Source: Halisarca cf. caerulea
Taxonomy: Eukaryota > Porifera > Demospongiae > Chondrillida > Halisarcidae
NCBI GenBank assembly: GCA_963170055.1
Contig: CAUJGJ010000185.1
Location: 67,001 to 131,000, forward strand
Direction: 5' to 3'
Length of the DNA: 64,000 nucleotides
Of the stretch, positions 28,190-43,100 are shown in pieces. The notes under the pieces are model-generated. The model made no database searches, was not told the origin of the DNA, and saw only the letters and a list, made by a program, of their open reading frames with translations. The translations under genes were made by a program, and so were the position numbers. Positions within the stretch are counted from its first letter, which is position 1; every line of letters begins with the position of its first letter.

Positions 28190-31100
28190 TTATACTAAGA
28201 TAACAATTAGCAAAATTATTGTCTTTACACCAACATGTTTAAAACTACACAGATATGCCCGCAACACTTTCGAAACTTCATGTGAGGGAATGCGCGTGGT
28301 GTTAGCGCCAAATATTGGTTTTAGCACCAGCATATCCAACGCTACACAAATACGCCCACAGCACTTCAGAAACTTCATGTGTGTCCACTGGGAATGTGCG
28401 TGGTGCTAGTGCAAAATATTGGTATTAGCACTAGAATATCGAACACTACACAAATACGCCCACAGCACTTCAGAGACTTCATGTGTGTCCACTGGGAATG
28501 TGCGTTGTGCTAGTGTCTAATATTGGTATTAGCACCAGCATATCCAACACTACGCGTATACGCCCACAGTAGTTAAGAAATTTCATGTGTGTCCATTGGG
28601 AATGTGCGTGGTGCTAATGCCAAATATTTATATTTTCACCAGCATATCCAACACTACACAAATACGCCCACAGCAGTTAAGAAACTTCATGTGTGTCCAC
28701 TGGGATTGTGCGTGGTGCTAGTGCCAAATATTGGTATTAGCACCAGCATATCCAACACTACACAAATACGCCCACAGCACTTCAGAAAGGTCATGTGTGT
28801 CCACTGGGAATGTGCGTGGTGCTAGTGCGAAATATTGGTATTAGCACCAGCATATCCAACACTACACAAATACGCCCGCAGCACTTCAGAAAGGTCATGT
28901 GTGTCCACTGGGAATGTGCGTGGTGCTAGTGCCAAATATTGGTATTAGCACCAGCATATCCAACACTACGCGTATACGCCCACAGTAGTTAAGAAATTTC
29001 ATGTGTGTCCACTGGGAATGTGCGTGGTGCTAATGCCAAATATTTATATTTTCACCAGCATATCCAACACTACACAAATACGCCCACAGCAGTTAAGAAA
29101 CTTCATGTGTGTCCACTGGGATTGTGCGTGGTGCTAGTGCCAAATATTGGTATTAGCACCAGCATATCCAACACTACACAAATGCGCCCACAGCACGTCA
29201 GAGACTTCATGTGTGTCCACTAGGAATGTGCGTGGTGCTAGTGCCTAATATTGGTATTAGCACCAGCATATCCAACACTACACAAATACGCCCACAGCAC
29301 TTCAGAAACTTCATGTGTGTCCACTGGGAATGTGCGTGGTGCTAGTGCCAAATGTTTATATTAGCACCTGCATTTCCTGCACTACACAAATACGCCCACA
29401 GCCCTTCAGAACCTTCATGTGTTTCCACTCGGAATGTGCGTAGGGGTTAGGGTTAGGGTTAGGGTTAGGGTTAGGGTTATACTAAGATAACAATTAGCAA
29501 AATTATTGTCTTTACACCAACATGTTTAAAACTACACAGATATGCCCGCAACACTTTCGAAACTTCATGTGAGGGAATGCGCGTGGTGTTAGCGCCAAAT
29601 ATTGGTTTTAGCACCAGCATATCCAACGCTACACAAATACGCCCACAGCACTTCAGAAACTTCATGTGTGTCCACTGGGAATGTGCGTGGTGCTAGTGCA
29701 AAATATTGGTATTAGCACTAGAATATCGAACACTACACAAATACGCCCACAGCACTTCAGAGACTTCATGTGTGTCCACTGGGAATGTGCGTTGTGCTAG
29801 TGTCTAATATTGGTATTAGCACCAGCATATCCAACACTACGCGTATACGCCCACAGTAGTTAAGAAATTTCATGTGTGTCCATTGGGAATGTGCGTGGTG
29901 CTAATGCCAAATATTTATATTTTCACCAGCATATCCAACACTACACAAATACGCCCACAGCAGTTAAGAAACTTCATGTGTGTCCACTGGGATTGTGCGT
30001 GGTGCTAGTGCCAAATATTGGTATTAGCACCAGCATATCCAACACTACACAAATACGCCCACAGCACTTCAGAAAGGTCATGTGTGTCCACTGGGAATGT
30101 GCGTGGTGCTAGTGCGAAATATTGGTATTAGCACCAGCATATCCAACACTACACAAATACGCCCGCAGCACTTCAGAAAGGTCATGTGTGTCCACTGGGA
30201 ATGTGCGTGGTGCTAGTGCCAAATATTGGTATTAGCACCAGCATATGCAACACTACACAAATGCGCCCACAGCACTTCAGAAACTTCATGTGTGTCCACT
30301 GGGAATGTGCGTGGTGCTAGTGCCAAATATTGGTATTAGCACCAGCATATCCAACACTACGCGTATACGCCCACAGTAGTTAAGAAATTTCATGTGTGTC
30401 CACTGGGAATGTGCGTGGTGCTAATGCCAAATATTTATATTTTCACCAGCATATCCAACACTACACAAATACGCCCACAGAACTTCAGAAAGGTCATGTG
30501 TGTCCACTGGGATTGTGCGTGGTGCTAGTGCCAAATATTGGTATTAGCACTAGCATATCCAACACTACACAAATGCGCCCACAGCACTTCAGAAACTTCA
30601 TGTGTGTCCACTGGGAATGTGCGTGGTGCTAGTGCCAAATGTTTATATTAGCACCTGCATTTCCTGCACTACACAAATACGCCCACAGCCCTTCAGAACC
30701 TTCATGTGTTTCCACTCGGACTGTGCGTAGGGGTTAGGGTTAGGGTTAGGGTTAGGGTTAGGGTTATACTAAGATAACAATTAGCAAAATTATTGTCTTT
30801 ACACCAACATGTTTAAAACTACACAGATATGCCCGCAACACTTTCGAAACTTCATGTGAGGGAATGCGCGTGGTGTTAGCGCCAAATATTGGTTTTAGCA
30901 CCAGCATATCCAACGCTACACAAATACGCCCACAGCACTTCAGAAACTTCATGTGTGTCCACTGGGAATGTGCGTGGTGCTAGTGCAAAATATTGGTATT
31001 AGCACTAGAATATCGAACACTACACAAATACGCCCACAGCACTTCAGAGACTTCATGTGTGTCCACTGGGAATGTGCGTTGTGCTAGTGTCTAATATTGG

Positions 31101-34100
31101 TATTAGCACCAGCATATCCAACACTACGCGTATACGCCCACAGTAGTTAAGAAATTTCATGTGTGTCCATTGGGAATGTGCGTGGTGCTAATGCCAAATA
31201 TTTATATTTTCACCAGCATATCCAACACTACACAAATACGCCCACAGCAGTTAAGAAACTTCATGTGTGTCCACTGGGATTGTGCGTGGTGCTAGTGCCA
31301 AATATTGGTATTAGCACCAGCATATCCAACACTACACAAATACGCCCACAGCACTTCAGAAAGGTCATGTGTGTCCACTGGGAATGTGCGTGGTGCTAGT
31401 GCGAAATATTGGTATTAGCACCAGCATATCCAACACTACACAAATACGCCCGCAGCACTTCAGAAAGGTCATGTGTGTCCACTGGGAATGTGCGTGGTGC
31501 TAGTGCCAAATATTGGTATTAGCACCAGCATATGCAACACTACACAAATGCGCCCACAGCACTTCAGAAACTTCATGTGTGTCCACTGGGAATGTGCGTG
31601 GTGCTAGTGCCAAATATTGGTATTAGCACCAGCATATCCAACACTACGCGTATACGCCCACAGTAGTTAAGAAATTTCATGTGTGTCCACTGGGAATGTG
31701 CGTGGTGCTAATGCCAAATATTTATATTTTCACCAGCATATCCAACACTACACAAATACGCCCACAGAACTTCAGAAAGGTCATGTGTGTCCACTGGGAT
31801 TGTGCGTGGTGCTAGTGCCAAATATTGGTATTAGCACTAGCATATCCAACACTACACAAATGCGCCCACAGCACTTCAGAAACTTCATGTGTGTCCACTG
31901 GGAATGTGCGTGGTGCTAGTGCCAAATGTTTATATTAGCACCTGCATTTCCTGCACTACACAAATACGCCCACAGCCCTTCAGAACCTTCATGTGTTTCC
32001 ACTCGGACTGTGCGTAGGGGTTAGGGTTAGGGTTAGGGTTAGGGTTAGGGTTATACTAAGATAACAATTAGCAAAATTATTGTCTTTACACCAACATGTT
32101 TAAAACTACACAGATATGCCCGCAACACTTTCGAAACTTCATGTGAGGGAATGCGCGTGGTGTTAGCGCCAAATATTGGTTTTAGCACCAGCATATCCAA
32201 CGCTACACAAATACGCCCACAGCACTTCAGAAACTTCATGTGTGTCCACTGGGAATGTGCGTGGTGCTAGTGCAAAATATTGGTATTAGCACTAGAATAT
32301 CGAACACTACACAAATACGCCCACAGCACTTCAGAGACTTCATGTGTGTCCACTGGGAATGTGCGTTGTGCTAGTGTCTAATATTGGTATTAGCACCAGC
32401 ATATCCAACACTACGCGTATACGCCCACAGTAGTTAAGAAATTTCATGTGTGTCCATTGGGAATGTGCGTGGTGCTAATGCCAAATATTTATATTTTCAC
32501 CAGCATATCCAACACTACACAAATACGCCCACAGCAGTTAAGAAACTTCATGTGTGTCCACTGGGATTGTGCGTGGTGCTAGTGCCAAATATTGGTATTA
32601 GCACCAGCATATCCAACACTACACAAATACGCCCACAGCACTTCAGAAAGGTCATGTGTGTCCACTGGGAATGTGCGTGGTGCTAGTGCGAAATATTGGT
32701 ATTAGCACCAGCATATCCAACACTACACAAATACGCCCGCAGCACTTCAGAAAGGTCATGTGTGTCCACTGGGAATGTGCGTGGTGCTAGTGCCAAATAT
32801 TGGTATTAGCACCAGCATATCCAACACTACGCGTATACGCCCACAGTAGTTAAGAAATTTCATGTGTGTCCACTGGGAATGTGCGTGGTGCTAATGCCAA
32901 ATATTTATATTTTCACCAGCATATCCAACACTACACAAATACGCCCACAGCAGTTAAGAAACTTCATGTGTGTCCACTGGGATTGTGCGTGGTGCTAGTG
33001 CCAAATATTGGTATTAGCACCAGCATATCCAACACTACACAAATGCGCCCACAGCACGTCAGAGACTTCATGTGTGTCCACTAGGAATGTGCGTGGTGCT
33101 AGTGCCTAATATTGGTATTAGCACCAGCATATCCAACACTACACAAATACGCCCACAGCACTTCAGAAACTTCATGTGTGTCCACTGGGAATGTGCGTGG
33201 TGCTAGTGCCAAATGTTTATATTAGCACCTGCATTTCCTGCACTACACAAATACGCCCACAGCCCTTCAGAACCTTCATGTGTTTCCACTCGGAATGTGC
33301 GTAGGGGTTAGGGTTAGGGTTAGGGTTAGGGTTAGGGTTATACTAAGATAACAATTAGCAAAATTATTGTCTTTACACCAACATGTTTAAAACTACACAG
33401 ATATGCCCGCAACACTTTCGAAACTTCATGTGAGGGAATGCGCGTGGTGTTAGCGCCAAATATTGGTTTTAGCACCAGCATATCCAACGCTACACAAATA
33501 CGCCCACAGCACTTCAGAAACTTCATGTGTGTCCACTGGGAATGTGCGTGGTGCTAGTGCAAAATATTGGTATTAGCACTAGAATATCGAACACTACACA
33601 AATACGCCCACAGCACTTCAGAGACTTCATGTGTGTCCACTGGGAATGTGCGTTGTGCTAGTGTCTAATATTGGTATTAGCACCAGCATATCCAACACTA
33701 CGCGTATACGCCCACAGTAGTTAAGAAATTTCATGTGTGTCCATTGGGAATGTGCGTGGTGCTAATGCCAAATATTTATATTTTCACCAGCATATCCAAC
33801 ACTACACAAATACGCCCACAGCAGTTAAGAAACTTCATGTGTGTCCACTGGGATTGTGCGTGGTGCTAGTGCCAAATATTGGTATTAGCACCAGCATATC
33901 CAACACTACACAAATGCGCCCACAGCACGTCAGAGACTTCATGTGTGTCCACTAGGAATGTGCGTGGTGCTAGTGCCTAATATTGGTATTAGCACCAGCA
34001 TATCCAACACTACACAAATACGCCCACAGCACTTCAGAAACTTCATGTGTGTCCACTGGGAATGTGCGTGGTGCTAGTGCCAAATGTTTATATTAGCACC

Positions 34101-37100
34101 TGCATTTCCTGCACTACACAAATACGCCCACAGCCCTTCAGAACCTTCATGTGTTTCCACTCGGAATGTGCGTAGGGGTTAGGGTTAGGGTTAGGGTTAG
34201 GGTTAGGGTTATACTAAGATAACAATTAGCAAAATTATTGTCTTTACACCAACATGTTTAAAACTACACAGATATGCCCGCAACACTTTCGAAACTTCAT
34301 GTGAGGGAATGCGCGTGGTGTTAGCGCCAAATATTGGTTTTAGCACCAGCATATCCAACGCTACACAAATACGCCCACAGCACTTCAGAAACTTCATGTG
34401 TGTCCACTGGGAATGTGCGTGGTGCTAGTGCCAAATATTGGTATTAGCACCAGCATATCCAACACTACGCGTATACGCCCACAGTAGTTAAGAAATTTCA
34501 TGTGTGTCCACTGGGAATGTGCGTGGTGCTAATGCCAAATATTTATATTTTCACCAGCATATCCAACACTACACAAATACGCCCACAGAACTTCAGAAAG
34601 GTCATGTGTGTCCACTGGGATTGTGCGTGGTGCTAGTGCCAAATATTGGTATTAGCACTAGCATATCCAACACTACACAAATGCGCCCACAGCACTTCAG
34701 AAACTTCATGTGTGTCCACTGGGAATGTGCGTGGTGCTAGTGCCAAATGTTTATATTAGCACCTGCATTTCCTGCACTACACAAATACGCCCACAGCCCT
34801 TCAGAACCTTCATGTGTTTCCACTCGGACTGTGCGTAGGGGTTAGGGTTAGGGTTAGGGTTAGGGTTAGGGTTATACTAATATAACAATTAGCAAAATTA
34901 TTGTCTTTACACCAACATGTTTAAAACTACACAGATATGCCCGCAACACTTTCGAAACTTCATGTGAGGGAATGCGCGTGGTGTTAGCGCCAAATATTGG
35001 TTTTAGCACCAGCATATCCAACGCTACACAAATACGCCCACAGCACTTCAGAAACTTCATGTGTGTCCACTGGGAATGTGCGTGGTGCTAGTGCAAAATA
35101 TTGGTATTAGCACTAGAATATCGAACACTACACAAATACGCCCACAGCACTTCAGAGACTTCATGTGTGTCCACTGGGAATGTGCGTTGTGCTAGTGTCT
35201 AATATTGGTATTAGCACCAGCATATCCAACACTACGCGTATACGCCCACAGTAGTTAAGAAATTTCATGTGTGTCCATTGGGAATGTGCGTGGTGCTAAT
35301 GCCAAATATTTATATTTTCACCAGCATATCCAACACTACACAAATACGCCCACAGCAGTTAAGAAACTTCATGTGTGTCCACTGGGATTGTGCGTGGTGC
35401 TAGTGCCAAATATTGGTATTAGCACCAGCATATCCAACACTACACAAATACGCCCACAGCACTTCAGAAAGGTCATGTGTGTCCACTGGGAATGTGCGTG
35501 GTGCTAGTGCGAAATATTGGTATTAGCACCAGCATATCCAACACTACACAAATACGCCCGCAGCACTTCAGAAAGGTCATGTGTGTCCACTGGGAATGTG
35601 CGTGGTGCTAGTGCCAAATATTGGTATTAGCACCAGCATATCCAACACTACGCGTATACGCCCACAGTAGTTAAGAAATTTCATGTGTGTCCACTGGGAA
35701 TGTGCGTGGTGCTAATGCCAAATATTTATATTTTCACCAGCATATCCAACACTACACAAATACGCCCACAGCAGTTAAGAAACTTCATGTGTGTCCACTG
35801 GGATTGTGCGTGGTGCTAGTGCCAAATATTGGTATTAGCACCAGCATATCCAACACTACACAAATGCGCCCACAGCACGTCAGAGACTTCATGTGTGTCC
35901 ACTAGGAATGTGCGTGGTGCTAGTGCCTAATATTGGTATTAGCACCAGCATATCCAACACTACACAAATACGCCCACAGCACTTCAGAAACTTCATGTGT
36001 GTCCACTGGGAATGTGCGTGGTGCTAGTGCCAAATGTTTATATTAGCACCTGCATTTCCTGCACTACACAAATACGCCCACAGCCCTTCAGAACCTTCAT
36101 GTGTTTCCACTCGGAATGTGCGTAGGGGTTAGGGTTAGGGTTAGGGTTAGGGTTAGGGTTATACTAAGATAACAATTAGCAAAATTATTGTCTTTACACC
36201 AACATGTTTAAAACTACACAGATATGCCCGCAACACTTTCGAAACTTCATGTGAGGGAATGCGCGTGGTGTTAGCGCCAAATATTGGTTTTAGCACCAGC
36301 ATATCCAACGCTACACAAATACGCCCACAGCACTTCAGAAACTTCATGTGTGTCCACTGGGAATGTGCGTGGTGCTAGTGCAAAATATTGGTATTAGCAC
36401 TAGAATATCGAACACTACACAAATACGCCCACAGCACTTCAGAGACTTCATGTGTGTCCACTGGGAATGTGCGTTGTGCTAGTGTCTAATATTGGTATTA
36501 GCACCAGCATATCCAACACTACGCGTATACGCCCACAGTAGTTAAGAAATTTCATGTGTGTCCATTGGGAATGTGCGTGGTGCTAATGCCAAATATTTAT
36601 ATTTTCACCAGCATATCCAACACTACACAAATACGCCCACAGCAGTTAAGAAACTTCATGTGTGTCCACTGGGATTGTGCGTGGTGCTAGTGCCAAATAT
36701 TGGTATTAGCACCAGCATATCCAACACTACACAAATACGCCCACAGCACTTCAGAAAGGTCATGTGTGTCCACTGGGAATGTGCGTGGTGCTAGTGCGAA
36801 ATATTGGTATTAGCACCAGCATATCCAACACTACACAAATACGCCCGCAGCACTTCAGAAAGGTCATGTGTGTCCACTGGGAATGTGCGTGGTGCTAGTG
36901 CCAAATATTGGTATTAGCACCAGCATATCCAACACTACGCGTATACGCCCACAGTAGTTAAGAAATTTCATGTGTGTCCACTGGGAATGTGCGTGGTGCT
37001 AATGCCAAATATTTATATTTTCACCAGCATATCCAACACTACACAAATACGCCCACAGCAGTTAAGAAACTTCATGTGTGTCCACTGGGATTGTGCGTGG

Positions 37101-38693
37101 TGCTAGTGCCAAATATTGGTATTAGCACCAGCATATCCAACACTACACAAATGCGCCCACAGCACGTCAGAGACTTCATGTGTGTCCACTAGGAATGTGC
37201 GTGGTGCTAGTGCCTAATATTGGTATTAGCACCAGCATATCCAACACTACACAAATACGCCCACAGCACTTCAGAAACTTCATGTGTGTCCACTAGGAAT
37301 GTGCGTGGTGCTAGTGCCTAATATTGGTATTAGCACCAGCATATCCAACACTACACAAATACGCCCACAGCACTTCAGAAACTTCATGTGTGTCCACTAG
37401 GAATGTGCGTGGTGCTAGTGCCAAATATTGGTATTAGCACCAGCATATCCAACACTACACAAATGCGCCCACAGAACTTCAGAAAGGTCATGTGTGTCCA
37501 CTGGGAATGTGCGTGGTGCTAGTACCAAATATTGGTATTAGCACTAGCATATCCAACACTTCACAAATACGCCCACAGCACTTCAGAAACTTCATGTGTG
37601 TCCACTTTGAATGTGCGTGGTGCTAGTGCCTAATATTGGTATTTGCACCAGCATATCCAACACTACACAAATACGCCCACAGCAGTTAAGAAACTTCATG
37701 TGTGTACATTGGGAATGTGCGTGGTGCTAGTGCCAAATATTGGTATTAGCACCAGCATATCCAACACTACACAATTATGCCCACAGCACTTCAGAAACTT
37801 CATAAGTGTCCACTGGGAATGTGCGTGGTGCTAGTACCAAATATTGGTATTAGCACCAGCATATCCAACACTACACATATACGCCCACAGTAGTTAAGAA
37901 ATTTCATGTGTGTCCACTTTTAATGTGCGTGGTGCTAGTACCAAATATTGGTATTAGCACCAGGATATCCAACACTACACAAATACGCCCACAGCACTTG
38001 AGAAACTTCATGTGTGTCCACTGGGAATGTGCGTGGTGCTAGTGCCAAATATTGGTATTAGCACCAGCATATCCAACACTACACATATACGCCCACAGCA
38101 CTTCAGAAACTTCATGTGTGTCCACTGGGAATGTGCGTGGTGCTAGTGCCAAATATTGGTATTAGCACCAGCATATGCAACACTACACAAATGCGCCCAC
38201 AGCACTTCAGAAACTTCATGTGTGTCCACTGGGAATGTGCGTGGTGCTAGTGCCAAATATTGGTATTAGCACCAGCATATCCAACACTACGCGTATACGC
38301 CCACAGTAGTTAAGAAATTTCATGTGTGTCCACTGGGAATGTGCGTGGTGCTAATGCCAAATATTTATATTTTCACCAGCATATCCAACACTACACAAAT
38401 ACGCCCACAGAACTTCAGAAAGGTCATGTGTGTCCACTGGGATTGTGCGTGGTGCTAGTGCCAAATATTGGTATTAGCACTAGCATATCCAACACTACAC
38501 AAATGCGCCCACAGCACTTCAGAAACTTCATGTGTGTCCACTGGGAATGTGCGTGGTGCTAGTGCCAAATGTTTATATTAGCACCTGCATTTCCTGCACT
38601 ACACAAATACGCCCACAGCCCTTCAGAACCTTCATGTGTTTCCACTCAGAATGTGCGTAGGGGTTAGGGTTAGGGTTAGGGTTAGGGTTAGGG
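28190..38693 (+). repeat. 1,287-bp higher-order repeat family with shortened and lengthened members
   Basis: Four consecutive cassette-to-cassette intervals are exactly 1,287 bp (28,190; 29,477; 30,764; 32,051), followed by 871, 663, 1,287 and 2,535 bp. Two internal versions exist: one contains the CACGTCAGAGAC monomer (starts 28,190, 32,051, 36,159), the other the GAACTTCAGAAAGG plus ACTAGCATATCC monomers (29,477, 30,764). All are cassettes of the ACACTTTCGAAAC subtype except the one at 38,694. Confidence 0.9.
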
Positions 38694-40188
38694 TTATACT
38701 AAGATAACAATTAGCAAAATTATTGTCTTTACACCAACATGTTTAAAACTACACAGATATGCCCGCAACACTTTAGAAACTTCATGTGAGGGAATGCGCG
38801 TGGTGTTAGCGCCAAATATTGGTTTTAGCACCAGCATATCCAACGCTACACAAATACGCCCACAGCACTTCAGAAACTTCATGTGTGTCCACTGGGAATG
38901 TGCGTGGTGCTAGTGCCAAATATTGGTATAAGCACTAGAATATCGAACACTACACAAATACGCCCACAGCACTTCAGAGACTTCATGTGTGTCCACTGGG
39001 AATGTGCGTGGTGCTAGTGTCTAATATTGGTATTAGCACCAGCATATCCAACACTACGCGTATACGCCCACAGTAGTGAAGAAATTTCATGTGTGTCTAT
39101 TGGGAATGTGCGTGGTGCTAATGCCAAATATTTATATTTTCACCAGCATATCCAACACTACACAAATACGCCCACAGCAATTAAGAAACTTCATGTGTGT
39201 CCACTGGGATTGTGCGTGGTGCTAGTGCCAAATATTGGTATTAGCACCAGCATATCCAACACTACACAAATACGCCCACAGCACTTCAGAAAGGTCATGT
39301 GTGTCCACTGGGAATGTGCGTGGTGCTAGTGCCAAATATTGGTATTAGCACCAGCATATCCAACACTACACAAATACGCCCGCAGCACTTCAGAAAGGTC
39401 ATGTGTGTCCACTGGGAATGTGCGTGGTGCTAGTGCCAAATATTGGTATTAGCACCAGCATATCCAACACTACACAAATATGCCCACAGCACTTCAGAAA
39501 CTTCATAAGTGTCCACTGGGAATGTGCGTTGTGCTAGTGTCAAATATTTGTATTAGCACCAGCATATCCAACACTACGCGTATACGCCCACAGTAGTTAA
39601 GAAATTTCATGTGTGTCCACTGGGAATGTGCGTGGTGCTAATGCCAAATATTTATATTTTCACCAGCATATCCAACACTACACAAATACGCCCACAGTAG
39701 TTAAGAAACTTCATGTGTGTCCACTGGGATTGTGCGTGGTGCTAGTGCCAAATATTGGTATTAGCACCAGCATATCCAACACTACACAAATACGCCCACA
39801 GCACTTCAGAGACTTCATGTGTGTCCACTAGGAATGTGCGTGGTGCTAGTGCCTAATATTGGTATTAGCACCAGCATATCCAACACTACACAAATACGCC
39901 CACAGAACTTCAGAAAGGTCATGTGTGTCCACTGGGAATGTGCGTGGTGCTAGTGCCAAATATTGGTATTAGCACCAGCATATCCAACACTACACAAATG
40001 CGCCCACAGCACTTCAGAAACTTCATGTGTGTCCACTGGGAATGTGCGTGGTGCTAGTGCCAAATGTTTATATTAGCACTTGCATTTCCTGCACTACACA
40101 AATACGCCCACAGCCCTTCAGAACCTTCATGTGTTTCCACTCGGAATGTGCGTAGGGGTTAGGGTTAGGGTTAGGGTTAGGGTTAGGG

Positions 40189-43100
40189 TTATACTAAGAT
40201 AACAATTAGCAAAATTTTTGTCTTTACACCAACATGTTCAAAACTACACAGGTATGCCCGCAACACTTTAGAAACTTCATGTGAGGGAATGCGCGTGGTG
40301 TTAGCGCCAAATATTGGTTTTAGCACCAGCATATCCAACGCTACACAAATACGCCCACAGCACTTCAGAAACTTCATGTGTGTCCACTGGGAATGTGCGT
40401 GGTGCTAGTGCCAAATATTGGTATTAGCACTAGAATATCGAACACTACAGAAATACGCCCACAGCACTTCAGAATCTTCATGTGTGTCCACTGGGAATGT
40501 GCGTGGTGCTAGTGCCAAATATTGGTATTTACACCAACATATCCAACACTACACATATACGCCCACAGTAGTTAAGAAATTTCATGTGTGTCCATTGGGA
40601 ATGTGCGTGGTGCTAGTGCCAAATATTGGTATTAGCACCAGCATATCCAACACTACACAAATACGCCCACAGCACTTCAGAAACTTCATGTGTGTCCACT
40701 GGGAATGTGCGTGGTGCTAGTGCCAAATATTGGTATTAGCACCAGCATATCCAACACTACACAAATACGCCCACAGAACTTCAGAAAGGTCATGTGTGTC
40801 CACTGGGAATGTGCGTGGTGCTAGTGCCAAATATTGGTATTAGCACCAGCATATCCAACACTACACAAATGCGCCCACAGCACTTCAGAAACTTCATGTG
40901 TGTCCACTGGGAATGTGCGTGGTGCTAGTGCCAAATATTGGTATTAGCACCAGGATATCCAACACTACACATATACGCCCACAGTAAAGAAATTTCATGT
41001 GTGTCCACTGGGAATGTGCGTGGTGCTAGTGCCAAATATTGGTATTAGCACCAGGATATCCAACACTACACAAATGCGCCCACAGCACTTCAGAACCTTC
41101 ATGTGTGTCCACTGGGAATGTGCGTGGTTCTAGTGCCAAATATTGGTATTAGCACCAGCATATCCAACACTACACAAATACACCCACAGTACTTCAGAAA
41201 CTTCATGTGTGTCCACTGGGAATGTGCGTTGTGCTAGTGTCAAATATTGGTATTAGCACCAGCATATCCAACACTACGCGTATACGCCCACAGTAGTGAA
41301 GAAATTTCATGTGTGTCCATTGGGAATGTGCGTGGTGCTAATGCCAAATATTTATATTTTCACCAGCATATCCAACACTACACAAATACGCCCACAGCAG
41401 TTAAGAAACTTCATGTGTGTCCACTGGGATTGTGCGTGGTGCTAGTGCCAAATATTGGTATTAGCACCAGCATATCCAACACTACACAAATACGCCCACA
41501 GCACTTCAGAAAGGTCATGTGTGTCCACTGGGAATGTGCGTGGTGCTAGTGCCAAATATTGGTATTAGCACCAGCATATCCAACACTACACAAATACGCC
41601 CGCAGCACTTCAGAAAGGTCATGTGTGTCCACTGGGAATGTGCGTGGTGCTAGTGCCAAATATTGGTATTAGCACCAGCATATCCAACACTACACAAATG
41701 CGCCCACAGCACTTCAGAAACTTCATAAGTGTCCACTGGGAATGTGCGTTGTGCTAGTGTCAAATATTTGTATTAGCACCAGCATATCCAACACTACGCG
41801 TATACGCCCACAGTAGTTAAGAAATTTCATGTGTGTCCACTGGGAATGTGCGTGGTGCTAATGCCAAATATTTATATTTTCACCAGCATATCCAACACTA
41901 CACAAATACGCCCACAGTAGTTAAGAAACTTCATGTGTGTCCACTGGGATTGTGCGTGGTGCTAGTGCCAAATATTGGTATTAGCACCAGCATATCCAAC
42001 ACTACACAAATACGCCCACAGCACTTCAGAGACTTCATGTGTGTCCACTAGGAATGTGCGTGGTGCTAGTGCCTAATATTGGTATTAGCACCAGCATATC
42101 CAACACTACACAATTACGCCCACAGAACTTCAGAAAGGTCATGTGTGTCCACTGGGAATGTGCGTGGTGCTAGTGCCAAATATTGGTATTAGCACCAGCA
42201 TATCCAACACTACACAAATGCGCCCACAGCACTTCAGAAACTTCATGTGTGTCCACTGGGAATGTGCGTGGTGCTAGTGCCAAATGTTCATATTAGCACT
42301 TGCATTTCCTGCACTACACAAATACGCCCACAGCCCTTCAGAACCTTCATGTGTTTCCACTCGGAATGTGCGTAGGGGTTAGGGTTAGGGTTAGGGTTAG
42401 GGTTAGGGTTATACTAAGATAACAATTAGCAAAATTATTGTCTTTACACCAACATGTTTAAAACTACACAGATATGCCCGCAACACTTTCGAAACTTCAT
42501 GTGAGGGAATGCGCGTGGTGTTAGCGCCAAATATTGGTTTTAGCACCAGCATATCCAACGCTACACAAATACGCCCACAGCACTTCAGAAACTTCATGTG
42601 TGTCCACTGGGAATGTGCGTGGTGCTAGTGCCAAATATTGGTATTAGCACTAGAATATCGAACACTACAGAAATACGCCCACAGCACTTCAGAATCTTCA
42701 TGTGTGTCCACTGGGAATGTGCGTGGTGCTAGTGCCAAATATTGGTATTAACACCAGCATATCCAACACTACACATATACGCCCACAGTAGTTAAGAAAT
42801 TTCATGTGTGTCCATTGGGAATGTGCGTGGTGCTAGTGCCAAATATTGGTATTAGCACCAGCATATCCAACACTACACAAATACGCCCACAGCACTTCAG
42901 AAACTTCATGTGTGTCCACTGGGAATGTGCGTGGTGCTAGTGCCAAATATTGGTATTAGCACCAGCATATCCAACACTACACAAATACGCCCACAGCACT
43001 TCAGAAACTTCATGTGTGTCCACTGGGAATGTGCGTGGTGCTAGTGCCAAATATTGGTATTAGCACCAGGATATCCAACACTACACATATACGCCCACAG